A stretch of 64,000 nt of DNA. It comes from Vicia villosa (Eukaryota > Streptophyta > Magnoliopsida > Fabales > Fabaceae). Position 1 is the stretch's first letter. Every line of letters begins with the position of its first letter. The translations under genes and the position numbers were made by a program. This document shows, in pieces, positions 46,250 to 58,075 of this stretch. The stretch spans positions 62,001-126,000 of the forward strand of contig NW_026705190.1 in the NCBI RefSeq assembly GCF_029867415.1, given 5' to 3'. The notes beneath the pieces were generated by a model. The model saw only the letters and a program-made list of their open reading frames with translations. It was not told where the DNA came from and did not search any database.

Positions 46250-48309
46250 GCCAAGGTATTTTCGCTCCCCAACCAGAGTTCTCTGCCAATCGCTCCGTTT
46301 TCGCTTGCTGCAAACAAAACCATAGGCAAATAAGAAATATTAAAACAAACTTAAATGGGGAAAACCAACGCGGATCCCATTGTCGCTTGATGCAACCAAT
46401 GGTATTGGGAGAGAAATCTTTGAATGTTGACTGTCCAATCACGCTTGGAGAGAGGGGTGGAAAATTTGACCAACGAATGAGGAACGTGCGCGTGGACTGA
46501 GAATCTCCCTAGTCCTGTTCATTATCTTCTTCGCATGGCCTGCGGAAACTACTGCGGACTTAGTTGCAGAATTACCTGCGAATTTTCCACGAACCCGAAA
46601 CCAACCATAGCCACGATCTTGAACCTGCAAAACAACCATAATAAAAGCAAAAGGAAGACCCTTTCCCCCTAAATAGACCCCTGTGAGTCTAATGGTGATG
46701 CTAGTTTGTCGTGAAAATAACCGCACACAGCAATACGGAGCTGCATCACCTTGATGCCCTAATAATGGCGCTTTGTACTCCGGGTCTCAAAGCTTTGTGT
46801 TAAGGGCTCAAAGTTCCTTTGAATGGTCCCAGGGACTCGTACATGTAATTAGTTTGAATCAAAACATGGTAATTCGTGAGATATAAAAATCTAAACTTTG
46901 ATGAATATGTAAAGTATTATATGAATGTTCCAAACGTTAAATGGCTTAACCAACAATGTATACTTAATCTCTATTACCTTTAGAGTGTATTAGAATGACT
47001 GGTTGGTTTTGGAACTTGCTTGAATGGTAAAAACGAGTTTCTTCTTCTTTCTTTGATTTTTTGTGACTTGTAAACCCTATTCCCTTGCTCCTCTTTTGTT
47101 CCCTTAGGGTTTGCATGTGTTAAATATATATAGTGTGATGAATTAGGTCATTAGTTTAGGGAATATATCCTGTTATTGAGAAGAATGAATTTTGATTGGA
47201 AAAAACATATATTCTTTCCTTTTTTTGATCAATCTCTCTCAATAATCATGCTAGCACGAATTTGGATCCCTTTGATTGGGTTTGGATCTGAATAAATGGA
47301 TGGAAATTGATTCATGAGATATTCTTTCATTTAGTTATGATTTTATTTGGTTTTTCATTGATTTTAAATGAATAAAATCAAAAAATAATTGAAATAAAAC
47401 CATAAAATAAATAGGATTTGATTCAAGGGCTCTAAATAAGCTTAATATCACGTTGATAACTCAAGATTATAGGCCTATTACTCAAAAGTGTGAAAATCAC
47501 CAATTAGGGTTTCATCCATTTTCCAAATTTCGCCCAACTTGTGCAAGACATAACTCATTCAATATTTATCATATGGAGGTGATCTAGGACTTTTTGGAAA
47601 TCCCAAGATGTTCTGTACAATCCACTTTGGAACCTTTTTTTATTTTGAGGGTTTTATCTTGAAGATATGGCCCCTGACAAAAAATAGCTTTTTGTGAAAT
47701 TTCAAAAGGACTTGTAATGTTTTAGCTCATATCTCTCAAATGATGCATTTTTTGCCTTGGCTTTAGAGAAACAAAGTTTTAGATAGTTCAATTTCATTCA
47801 AAATGAGCTTTTATTGGGAAATTTATGATGAACCATGTGGAAGTTGTGACCAGTCAAAGTTGGGTTGACTTTTAGTTCAAAAACCTTAATTTAGCAACTT
47901 ATACTTTTGATGATTTCTGAGCTTTTCTTGATGAATCATGATCAACCCTTGATCAAATGATGAATGTGACTTTAAAATTTTGATGTTGATAAAAAAACAG
48001 GAGTTTTGATTGTGATTTGACCATAGTTGACTTATAGGTCAAATTGGTCGACTATTGTCCATTTGAGCAGTGACTGAGCAAACTTGTGAATCAAAGCTTG
48101 AAACTTGGCATGAGGATCCTTTGAGGCGTGTGAGAGACCATGAAGTCCGCTTGAGATATCAAAAGTTGATTTCTCCTTGGGAGAGTGAAAACCCTAGTTG
48201 GAGGCTTGTTTTCTTAGGAGACAGGTAAGTGAGCCCAATTATTACATAGTCTTGAGTCATATGAGTCAAAGTATATTGAAATATGATGGGCACATTTTAG
48301 GGTATGACA
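46250..48309 (-). repeat. Ogre-like solo LTR, right part
   Basis: Homologous to 5190-7260. No ORF is shared between copies. On the minus strand it begins TGTCATACCC at 48309. Confidence 0.85.
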
Positions 48310-48557
48310 CGGGCTCAGACATTTTTTTCTTCCAAAATTACATATTTGAAGCCATGTCTTCGATACTTTATTGCTCGAGCTCCAATATGCACCAATACCT
48401 ATAAAATGAATAAAAAACGGTCAAACGGTACTTAAATGAATCAAAACTCAAATAATATATTATATACAAATATAACAAAAATGTACGCATCTATGTACAA
48501 GTTGAGGAAAAAGAATAAATAAAACACAATTAGAAATTTGTTTCAAGCCTTTGATCA
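48310..48557 (-). repeat. Probable Athila-like LTR, remaining part
   Basis: Continuation of 26842-27865 after the CGGGC duplication, ending ...TTGATCA, as does the LTR of element F. Boundary uncertain. Confidence 0.35.
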
Positions 48558-49378
48558 TGGCTTGGGGTCTCTTCAACAACCTACATGTCCGAATCTTCTA
48601 CTTCGGACCCATCATTGTCCTTCGCATAAACTAATTATTCCCTATCTCCATTATCTTATTTCTCGTTTGGGATTGAAGTTTTTTACTCGCAGTCTGACAT
48701 AGATTCGTTGGGTGCACTGGCTTGCTTGCTTGACCCCTGAACTTTTGGGACTAAATGTATCAAACAGCTTCTCAAACGAAATCAATGTTATCTCCCATGT
48801 GTTGTGTCATTGTTGGTCCTCTTGAAATTGGGGCCATTTTTTCCCCACATACTCTAGAGCCAATGATTGGCTGATCGGCATTTTTCTTCTCAAGAATATC
48901 AGGATTGTCCATTACTATTTATGTATTTTCCTCATTAAGAATAATAAAGCAAGATCCCATGTTATTCTCGCAAGCATTAATGGCCTGTCTTTCTACCAGA
49001 ACTACGATCTGTCCCACAGTTGCACCAATTTTTTTTTGTTTTCCCTCCTTCCACCTCTATCAGTTTATGAGTAAGTCTTAGTTTTTTCACCACCATCTAA
49101 GGCCCCGGGTCAACTACTTCGTTGTTCCTCTATTCACCTACAAGCATTTCCCCACATCATCTTTTTCTTCATTCCTCTTCCTTTGCCATTTGTTTTCTTA
49201 ACATCCGTCTTTATAATGCCCAAACCTTCCATGTTTTCAAAAGAGTAAATGCTGACTTTCTTACTCCGTTTTATAACGCCTTCCTTTGACTGAAAACATT
49301 TCTAGTAGAGGTTTTGTCAAATTTACTTGGACACATGGCATTGTATATTTACCTCCCCCCTGTTAGAGTGTTCATATC
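48558..49378 (-). pseudogene. Decayed LINE-type ORF (DUF4283/CCHC), C-terminal part
   Basis: Minus strand, continuing from 52103 once the solo LTR is removed. With stops and frame slips it reads DMNTLTGG, a CxxxxxxKxL-like segment, then HGRFGHYKDGC near 49195-49250. That matches the KCGR.GH....C knuckle which follows DUF4283 in plant LINE-associated proteins. The rest, to 48558, is degraded acidic/basic sequence. Confidence 0.55.
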
Positions 49379-50810
49379 TGTAACGCCTCGAATTTAATTA
49401 ATTATTTAACTATATTAATCAAAGATTTATTCGTTAGAATTAGTCGAAGTCGAAATTTACCGATATTACTCTAAAGGCGTAGTTGGATTAATATGTTGAT
49501 TTGAGCAATTAAGTTATGGTCGGATTAGTCGGAGAAATACAATTGCGAGTTCGTATTATTCGCGTTATGGATCAATTGTAGTTGTGGAATATTATTGGGA
49601 ATAATATTCGTTATGTAATGTGATTATTTATTTATGTGTGTTATTTGGCTTAATTGAGTAATTAGAGGAATATTATGAATTGAGCCTAAGTGGAAGAAAT
49701 ATAACACAATGGATGGGTTATGGGTTAAGCCCATTAGTGAGATAGTAAAGGTTAGGGTTTTAGAGATTTAGTCTCATAACTCATTTGGATAAAGAAGAGA
49801 AAGAAAGGAAGAAAGAGGAAAGCTATGGCATGAAAAGGAAGGGCTCCATTGAAGAAGGTGAAGCTTTTGCTAAGGTAATGGTGGGATTCTTACTCTCTAA
49901 GAGTTGGCATGATGATGGGTATGGTAGAGATTAGACTTCATAATTGAATATCCATGTTTGTGTGAGAATTGCAATCTTGATGTTGTTGATGAATGATTTG
50001 TGGAGCATTTGGTGGAATTGATAGAGGTTTATATAATGGGGTTTTGATTGTATGTTGTTATCCATGATTGTGTGAAAATTGAATTTGAAGTTGTTAGGGT
50101 TCATACTAGATTTCTATGAAATTGTTATTCTAAGTATGTTGGATGATGTTTGTATGTGAACCCATGGTTAGGAACATGTTTAGGAACCTTATATGTGTGC
50201 TAAATTGCTGTTAATTGATGTATAAATTGTATGAGGGTTAGTAGTTGTATGAGGTGAATGGGGAAGAAAAATGGTAAATTCCGAGTTTTCACGCAGCCTG
50301 GGTCGACCTACACAGAGCTTGCGTCGATCTAAGTAACCCAGAAAGGAAAAAATCTAGTTTCCTTCAGTTTGCGTCCACCTGAGAGATGTTTGCGTCGACC
50401 TAAGCAGCGTCGACCTAAGCAGCATCCAATTCTTGAGTTTCTGAACTCTGATTGATGCACCGTTCGAAGCGTTGGAAAGCTAACGCAATGAACTATACCA
50501 TGATGCAATAAAATGATTCATAGGATATAGTCTCCTATTATTTTTATTAGGATTAAGTGATGAACTATGTTGTGTTAACATATGAAGTATGCTCTTTGTT
50601 ATTAATTGAGGTAACTATGTTGCGGTATGACTTTATGTATGTTTTTCTTATGACGATACAACGCTATTGAGATGATGATATGCACTTTCCTTATGATGAG
50701 ATAATGATGCCTCATAATTAATTAACCGGGTTACGTTATTATTTGATTCGTGTAATGCGATGTTTGTTATTAATGTGATGATTTGGTGTTATTGTTGTTA
50801 ATATGACAAA

Positions 50811-51016
50811 TTGTTGTTGTTGTTGTTGTTAATAATATGAATTATTGATGTTTGTTGCTAATATGATAAACTTGTTGATGTTTGTTTTTAATAAGACAAA
50901 TTGTTGAGGTTTTTTGTTAACATGATGAATTAGTTGATGTTGTTATTAGTATGGCGAAATTGTTGTCGTTGTTGCTAGTATGTGGAATTTGTTGTTGTTG
51001 TTGTTGTTGTTGTTGT
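50811..51016. repeat. (TTG)n-rich low-complexity segment
   Basis: Perfect TTG runs at 50811-50830 and 50989-51016, with diverged 'gttgatgtttgttgttaatatgat' type units between them. Confidence 0.75.
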
Positions 51017-51031
51017 AGACCCTATGGTCAA

Positions 51032-51205
51032 TGTTGATCAAGTTGCTCATGTTGATTAAGTTGCTCATGTTGATTAATTTATTCGTGTTGATTAAGTTGC
51101 TCATGTTGATTAAGTTGTTCAAGTTGATTAAGTTGTTCAAGTTGGATATGTTGTGCAAGTTGGTTGTGTTGGTTATGTTGTTTATGTTGCTTATGTTGTT
51201 TAAGT
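51032..51205. repeat. 18-bp minisatellite
   Basis: About nine imperfect copies of TTGATTAAGTTGCTCATG, degrading to the right. Confidence 0.75.
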
Positions 51206-51250
51206 TGTATTTGTGGGTGTGCATCATTGAGTCACATCCATGAAATTTTT

Positions 51251-51380
51251 TAAGTTGGCCCAAATGGAAAATGTTCAATTTGGCCTAAATGGCAGTTGTT
51301 TAAGTTGGCCTATGAGGTAAATTTTCAAGTTGGCCTATATGGCAAATGTTTAAGTTGGCCCAATGGCAAATGTTTAAGTT
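51251..51380. repeat. ~25-27-bp minisatellite
   Basis: About five copies of an AAGTTGGCCYAWATGGCA-type unit spaced 25-27 bp. Confidence 0.7.
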
Positions 51381-52102
51381 GGGAGTTTTACTCCAAATGG
51401 TACCACATGCATATACATAAGTTTGAGTTGCATTTGAATTGCATTGGACTGTGTTTGGATTATTGAGATGATGAGATGTTTGTTGTGACGTGATGATATT
51501 ATAACTGTGAAATTAAATATGTTGTCCTAATTGATTGATGACATTGTTGCCGTTTTTGAAAGTTGTATTATATTGATACGTTGTTTTGCGATGAAAATTG
51601 TTGTAAGATGTTATGTGATGAGAAGTGGTGAAATTATTAATGATCTATATCTACTATATTATTTATCATGCATTCCTTTATATTGTAAGATATCTCACCC
51701 CTTTGCTGATATTTCCCCTACCATGGGAAATGGGCAGGTACTCAAGATTTGTCATGGATGTTCGAGGTTATTGATGTGAAGTTTTTATATTGCTTTATGG
51801 CAAGTCGAGTTGGTGTCCATTGCTCTGATACATAACACTCGGGGGGATTAATCGTTATTATTTAATTGTTGCATTCCATGATGACATTTGTTTTAAGTTG
51901 AATCGAAAGATGTTTATAAGTTGAAATTGGAAGTTGTTGGATAAAGTTTTGTTTACGAATGCTACGTATATTTGTTAAATGCAATATAAGTATGTTTGTT
52001 TGGTTAAGTCGAAATGTGGCATCCCATCATATGTTGAAGATTTTTAAATGCACTCTGATTTTCGCTTATAATTGCGGGATAGATTTGGGGTGTTACAATA
52101 TC

Positions 52103-52816
52103 CACCCTAATTGTTGCACATATGCGGTTACCAATAAAAGTTACTACTCTTGCATCATAATATTTAATTGGTAATAGAAACCCGGACCCATATTGCAACT
52201 TGTTTAATAACATCATCCGCGGGGCAAAAATTACCATTCAATTCTCGAACGGTATAAGTCACAATCCTTCCATCAAAGTTGAACATTGGTCTTGTTCGCT
52301 AGTGAAGGTTATTAAGTAATAGTCCTTCCCCATATCCACTATGCTTAACACTCATCTCCTAGGGTACATTTGTTGAAGTCAACTTTCAAGAGCTTTGTAT
52401 CTGACCCTCCTGCATAGGATTTTCACAGATAGACCTTTCTTTCACGGCTTTGCTATCCTTTTTTCCTCATTCTTCGAAAGAATAAAGTCTACACATTCAT
52501 ACTCATCAAACTTTCTTTCCTCTACCTTAAAACCTTTGTTCTCATCTTCCCCAATATTATCCTCTTCCAAGTTATGCTCTCCTTCGATTATATCTTCTAG
52601 GTCCACGTTCTTTTCTCTATAACAATTTTTTTATACAACCCCCCCCCCCACAAGTATCCTTCTCTTCATGTCCATAAGCTAATTCATCGTACACTAGAGG
52701 TAATGTTGAAATAGAAGAAAATTTTCTATCTCCACCTTTAGTTTTTTTTAGTACTTTTTATCCTTCAAATCATCCTTCTCAACTTGATTCATTTGGTTCT
52801 CATACACAAACCCTAG
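52103..52816 (-). pseudogene. Decayed LINE-type ORF (DUF4283), N-terminal part
   Basis: On the minus strand, broken frames read LCRRVRYKALES, VDMGKDYYLITFTSEQDQ, then LPIKYYDARVVTFIGNRI and TIRVDI. This is the order expected in the DUF4283 domain, where GYKALxxRL, DLGxDYYLVxF and YYDxxxxxxIGxxIG are conserved (family knowledge). Several stops and frame changes are present, and a poly-C run lies near 52641-52651. It continues into 49378-48558. Confidence 0.6.
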
Positions 52817-54098
52817 TGTCATACCCCAATTTTTGACCCCTGAGATCCCATCATTTTCTAAGTCTTATGATCATTATCATTATCATTATCATTATCATTT
52901 ATCATCATGCATATTTTATTTACTAACAAAAAAATATAAAAGAAAAAAGTTTGTTGTTTGTGTGTCAAAAACAGGAGAATGATCAAGAGAAAGCTGAAGA
53001 AATTAGGGTTTTGAGGCCCACAAGAGGTTCAACATTCTCTCAATATTCAAAGGTTCCTTCAATCAATATTCAAGTCCAAGGATGGCTCAGTTTAAGGCAG
53101 ACAACTCTCATGATCGCCCGAAGCGCCAAATTAGGGTTTTGACCTAATTTCACCAGAGGATTGACTTTTAACCAGGAGATGATTCCAAGACTCAAAATAT
53201 GATTCAAAGGCCTTCAAATCAACATTATATTCCATTCATGTCATTCAACGGAGGAGAAGACCTTGATTCATTGAAAGATCGCAAAACTGCAGTTCATTTG
53301 AAAAAAGTCAACTCCAGTCAAAAATCAAGATTTTTGGTCAACATCAATTATTTGAAGTAATACTCATCATTTGATCAAGTATTAATCATAATTCATCAAG
53401 AAAAGTTCAGAAATCAACAAAACTCAAAATTTGCAAAATTAGGGGTTTTTTATCTAAAAGTCAACTGAACTTTGACCAGCCATAACGCTCTCCCGATTTA
53501 TCGGAAAAATTCCAACCAAACCTCATTTTAAAGTAAATTCAATTATCTACCAAATGCAATTGGTCCCATGATCATCAGATTCACCATTTGGGAGATGTGA
53601 GTCAAAACATTACAAGTCATTTTGAAAGTCAACAAAAAGCAGTTTTTTGTCAAAGCCCATTTCATCAAGATAACTTCTCCAAATGCAAAAAAGCTTCCAA
53701 AGTGGCTTGTATAGGACATCTTGGGATTTCCAAAAAGTAAAAGAACACTTTCATGGGATCAAAATTGAGAGAGATATGCCTTGATGAAGTTGACCTTTTT
53801 TTGGAAAAATGCATTGAAACAAGTAATGACCAAAACTTGATTCTTTTTCAAAAAGGCCAATTCTTTTGTGATTCTATCTTGGTTCTCATATGGCTAAGAG
53901 AATTCAAGACCTATCCATGGTTCATGACATTTTATTGAATTTTTATTGAATTTTATTCATTTAAAATTTAATTAAAGTGAGATAATTCAAAGATATTATC
54001 CAAGATGCTCATGTGATGCAAGTAATGACCAATTCAAAGATGCTTAAAGATCATATTTGCAAAGGGGGATGGATGTACTTGAGTGTTTTAATCATGGT
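52817..54098 (+). repeat. Ogre-like LTR, 5' portion
   Basis: Begins TGTCATACCCC and is homologous, inverted, to 6000-7260 (shared 'gaccagccataac' / 'agttatggctggtc' and surrounding text). It is cut off at 54098, where the Athila-like elements begin. An (ATTATC)n microsatellite lies at 52871-52908. The 63-codon frame at 52951-53142 is not conserved. Confidence 0.65.
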
Positions 54099-54650
54099 TG
54101 ATCAGTGGTTTTTACACGTTTATTTACCGTTGATTTTAGTCGTCTTTGCTTTATATTGTCAAGTGTTTTACTTCATTCTTCTACATTTTATGCTTTAGTT
54201 GTTTATTGTACTGTTTGCAGGCTCAAAGGAATAAATCGAGACAAATCAATGCGAAAAGGTACAACAGGCAGAGTTTTTAAGGAAGTGAAAAATCATGCTA
54301 CAGGAGGTCTGACGCGACCACCCATGTAACCTGACACCGGCCATGTTAGGATAAAGGGTAGCCAAGAAAATACAAAAAAGATGAAAGTCACGGGGCTGAC
54401 ACGACTCGTGTTAGCAAGTGTGAGATCCGGAAATTTTCAGCATGTTTCTCATCCTGACAGGCGTGTAGTATTTTGATCATAACTAGAGCTTCGTAACTCG
54501 GAATGACGCGGTTCCGGTGGCAAAATTTTATTAACGAAAAGGGCTGCAACTTTGCTGAAGAACTCAAAGCCAAAATCTGAAGTTAAGGGCTGACACGGCC
54601 CGTGTTACCTAACACGGGCACCCGTGTCAGCAGTGCTGGGAGTGATTTCC
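54099..54650 (+). repeat. Truncated Athila-like LTR (5' part)
   Basis: Begins TGATCAGTGGTTTTTACACG and aligns with 55457-56030 to within a few bases, then breaks off after GGGAGTGATTTC into internal sequence. It carries ACACGGGCACCCGTGT-type words (about 54590-54632). Confidence 0.75.
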
Positions 54651-55456
54651 AAATTTTGACCGAAATTTTAATTTTTGTGGAAGAGTTTTCATCTTAAATA
54701 GCGACCGGGAATAGTATATAGAGATGAAGGGAGGATTGTTTGAGGACACGAAGTTCGGAATAATGTGACAAGAAGAGGTTTGTTTAAACACCCTTGGTTC
54801 CCTGAAAGAAATACGAGTCTAAGGTGTAGATTTGCACCATAGTACTTGTCTCCTGAGAAGTACTTCTCGAGTAGTTTATTGATACAGTCTGGCATAACTC
54901 AGATTCACATGCATGATGAGTGGTTGAGAAAAAAATTGATAAAGTTGGCACCAAATGATGAAAAGGCGGTAAAAGGCAACCGACTCGCTAAGTTGGTTAA
55001 CCCTCACCCGGTTATTCAGCCCAAAGGAGGTTGATCCCCAAACGTCGTCCAAAAAGGACAATATATAACTGTAAAGTTTGAAATTTTCATCGGTAATTAA
55101 AAGTAGAAAATGTTGCTCGTTTGGTGCCAGAAAAGGAAAATAAAAAGCCTTGATTCGTCTCATGCATGTGATGATCATTATAAGAAATGCAATGCCTTAA
55201 TGTGATTGTCTGAATGAAAGAGGAGGAAAATCGGAAAGAGACTTAAGTGCAAAGCATAGTTGGATAGGTATCCAAAAGGGGAGCTTAAGGTTTAAATGTT
55301 CTTGTAGAAACTCTTCGCGTCATGTGAATGTCGGACTAACTGTCTCTTGATCAAAAGGAACAGAAATCTCACGTATGAGTACCAGTATGTTGTGATGTTC
55401 ATTTTCTCTTGTAATAATCGCTTGAGGTCAAGCAACGATTTAAGTTTGGGGGAGTT
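54651..55456 (+). mobile_element. Athila-like internal remnant with polypurine tract
   Basis: Homologous, inverted, to the distal internal part of element F (58058-58870), and ends in TTTAAGTTTGGGGGAGTT just before the next LTR. A deletion has joined mid-LTR directly to distal internal sequence, removing the coding part. No real ORF remains. Confidence 0.65.
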
Positions 55457-56724
55457 TGATCAGTGGTTTTTACACGTTTATTTACCGTTGATTTTAGTCG
55501 TCTTTGCTTTATATTGTCAAATGTTTTACTTCATTCTTCTACATTTTGTGCTTTGGTTGTGCATGTACTGTTTGCAGGATCAAAGGAATAAATCGAGACA
55601 AATAAATGCGAAAAGGTACAACAGGCGGAGTTTTTAAGGAAGTGAAAAATCATGCTACAGGAGGTCTGACACGACCACCCATGTAACCTGACACCGGCCA
55701 TGTTAGGATAAAGGGTAGCCAAGAAAATACAAAAAAGATGAAAGTCACGGGGCTGACACGACTCGTGTTAGCAAGTGTGAGATCCGGAAATTTTCAGCAT
55801 GTTTCTCATCCTGACAGGCGTGTAGTATTTTGATCATAACTAGAGCTTCGTAACTCGGAATGACGCGGTTCCGGTGGCAAAATTTTGCTAACGAAAAGGG
55901 CTGCAACTTTACTGAAGAACTCAAAGCCAAAATCTGAAGTTAAGGGCTGACACGGCCCGTGTTACCTAACACGGGCACCCGTGTTACCTAACACGGGCAC
56001 CCGTGTCAGCAGTGCTGGGAGTGGTTTCGAAAATTTAAGTTCTGAGGGCTAATACGGCCACCCGTGTTGCCTGACACGGGCAGTGTAGGCTAAAATGCTG
56101 ATTTTGCTGATTTTTATGATTTTTTATTAAGTGTTGACCCAAAGGGGCATTTCGGGCAGTTCAGACAAAGACCAATAGATTTTCACTATAAAGAAGAATT
56201 TTTACGAAGGAAAAGAGGAACTTTTTTTGGCTGGAGAAGAATACACGATTGAAGATTGGAGAACACGAGGATTTGGGAGAGAAGAAGGTTTTCATGAACG
56301 AAAGCGATTGAAGATCAACTTTCATCTCAATTCTTGTAATGTCTCTATTTTATATTTTGTTTTCTTTGAACGATATGAGTAGCTAAACCCCCCAATGTAA
56401 CACCCCAAATTCTAGACTAATTATTTATTTAATTATTTTAGCGTGAGTCTATGAGTCGTTGTGAAGTATTGGAAAAGTGATGATATGTTGAGTCCTTATT
56501 ATGGTTTGTGATGATCTGTGATGTTTGAGATTATGATGACTTATGTGATGTCTTGGCGATTCATCTGATGTCGTGATGGTTTGCGTGATGCTTATGTGCA
56601 TTGATGAATTTTGGCATATGTTAGAATAATTAGAATAATAAGTGGAATTATTTTAATTAGTAAAATAAAATAATATCAGTGTTAGAGATATTAAGGGTAA
56701 GAGTGATCATTTATGAAGAGTAAG

Positions 56725-58057
56725 TGATCGGAAAAATAGCAAGTGTACTATTTTGCCTCTGTAGTAATAATAGGGAAATTCCCTGAATGTCGATCTCAAG
56801 GACTGCACGTTAATATCGAGTTTAAACAATGGTTCAATTAAGCAAAAACTATAATTGGAGTTTTGTTTGCAAATTGTGACTAAAAAGAATTAAAATAAGT
56901 AGAAAAGTAAATTGACTTTTTGACAAATATGAGTATTATGCTAGGGTAAAGTGTGTGATTGTTCTTGTAATAACCTTGGATTTAGATCTCTTCAACAAGT
57001 TCATAACCTTTAATTTACCGCCCTTTAGATTATTTTCCCCTAAGTCCTTAGTGGGAAAACCTTTGAACATTCATCCTAAATCCTAAGTCCTTAGAGGATT
57101 ATGATGAAATCAAGTCTTTATGTTATCAAGAGTTAACCGGTAACTATAGGGTATCCCTAGTCCTAGGTGATATCTACTATAGTCTAATCGTACAAAAAAC
57201 CTTAACAACCGTTGTCCAGCTGGTTGTTAACCATAAATCAATCTTGTTGGTCCGACAAAGAAAGCATAAAAACCTTGTACAATTAAATTAAAAAAGAAAA
57301 CAATCTATTGATGAAATCAGGAATTCAAAATCATTACAGAATCAAATCAGGGACACCCCCTAGCATTAGGGTTTAGTTACTCATATTGTTCAAAGAAAAC
57401 AAAATATAAAAAAGATACATTACAAGAATTGAGATGAAAGTTGATCTTCAATCGCTTCCGTTCATGAAGACCTTCTTCTCTCCCAAACCCTTGTTTTCTC
57501 CAATCTTCAATCGTGTCTTCTCCTTGCCAAAAAGTCCCCTAATTCTTCTTCAAAACTTGGTTAAATAGCGGTCAGTCATTTAAGTCGGTCGGAAATACCC
57601 AAAACACCCTTACAGGTCAGCTATTTGGCAAAATAACACAACTCTCATGATTTTTTCGAGGCTTCTAACTTCTTTATCAGCTTTTGAAATCATCATAGAA
57701 ATGTAGCTCTTTCTCTTAGCTTTCCAACGAATATTAGAACGCGTCGATCCGATTCTTGTAGCTCAAGTTATGAACTATTTAGTGAAAACTAATCAATCAG
57801 CGTATTGGCTGACACGGCCCGTGTTGCCTGACACGGGTGGCCGTGTTGCACCTGCTGAAGCATGCTAAAAACTTTTCCGAAACTCCGAATTTTGCATTTT
57901 TTCGTCATGATTTGTCCTATTTTATTCCTCTGAGTCTGAAAACACTAAAACACACAACCAACGCATAAAATAAAGAAGAATGCTATAAAACTCATAATAA
58001 TATTAATCAAAGATAACTAAAATAAACGATAAATATATGTGTAAAAACCGCTGATCA
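56725..58057 (-). repeat. 3' LTR of element F
   Basis: 1333 bp, TGATCAGCGG...TTCCGATCA on the minus strand. The polypurine tract TTTAAGTTTGGGGGAGTT (minus strand) is at 58058-58075. GC-rich words of the ACACGGGTGGCCGTGTT type at 57809-57848. Confidence 0.87.
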
Positions 58058-58075
58058 AACTCCCCCAAACTTAAA

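Larger units (their letters stand above)
27866..48309 (-). mobile_element. Ogre-like solo LTR, interrupted by element D
   Basis: The two halves (27866-29526 and 46250-48309, 3721 bp together) align with the LTR at 3263-7260: same TGTAATACGG left end and GGTATGACA right end. Target duplication CGGGC (27861-27865, 48310-48314) flanks it. No primer site or internal sequence follows either end, so it is a solo LTR formed by LTR-LTR recombination, later hit by element D. Confidence 0.85.
49379..52097 (+). repeat. Solo LTR, 2719 bp, chromovirus-like
   Basis: TGTAACGCCTCG...GGGTGTTACA with target duplication ATATC (49374-49378, 52098-52102), inserted in the DUF4283 pseudogene. It shares GGTACCACATGCAT and TGCTCTGAT...TAACACTCGGGGG with element D's LTR. 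It holds GTCGACCTAAG-type words (50290-50425), (TTG)n tracts and two minisatellites. Strand follows the TGTAAC...TTACA convention of element D. Open frames inside, such as 51031-51243, are repeat by-products. Confidence 0.85.

Noticed and set aside
46439..46726. 95-codon minus-strand frame
   Set aside because: Within the Ogre-like solo LTR, without similarity to a known domain and not shared with the other LTR copies.
51031..51243. Leu/Met-rich 70-codon frame resembling a membrane protein
   Set aside because: It is the translation of an 18-bp minisatellite.
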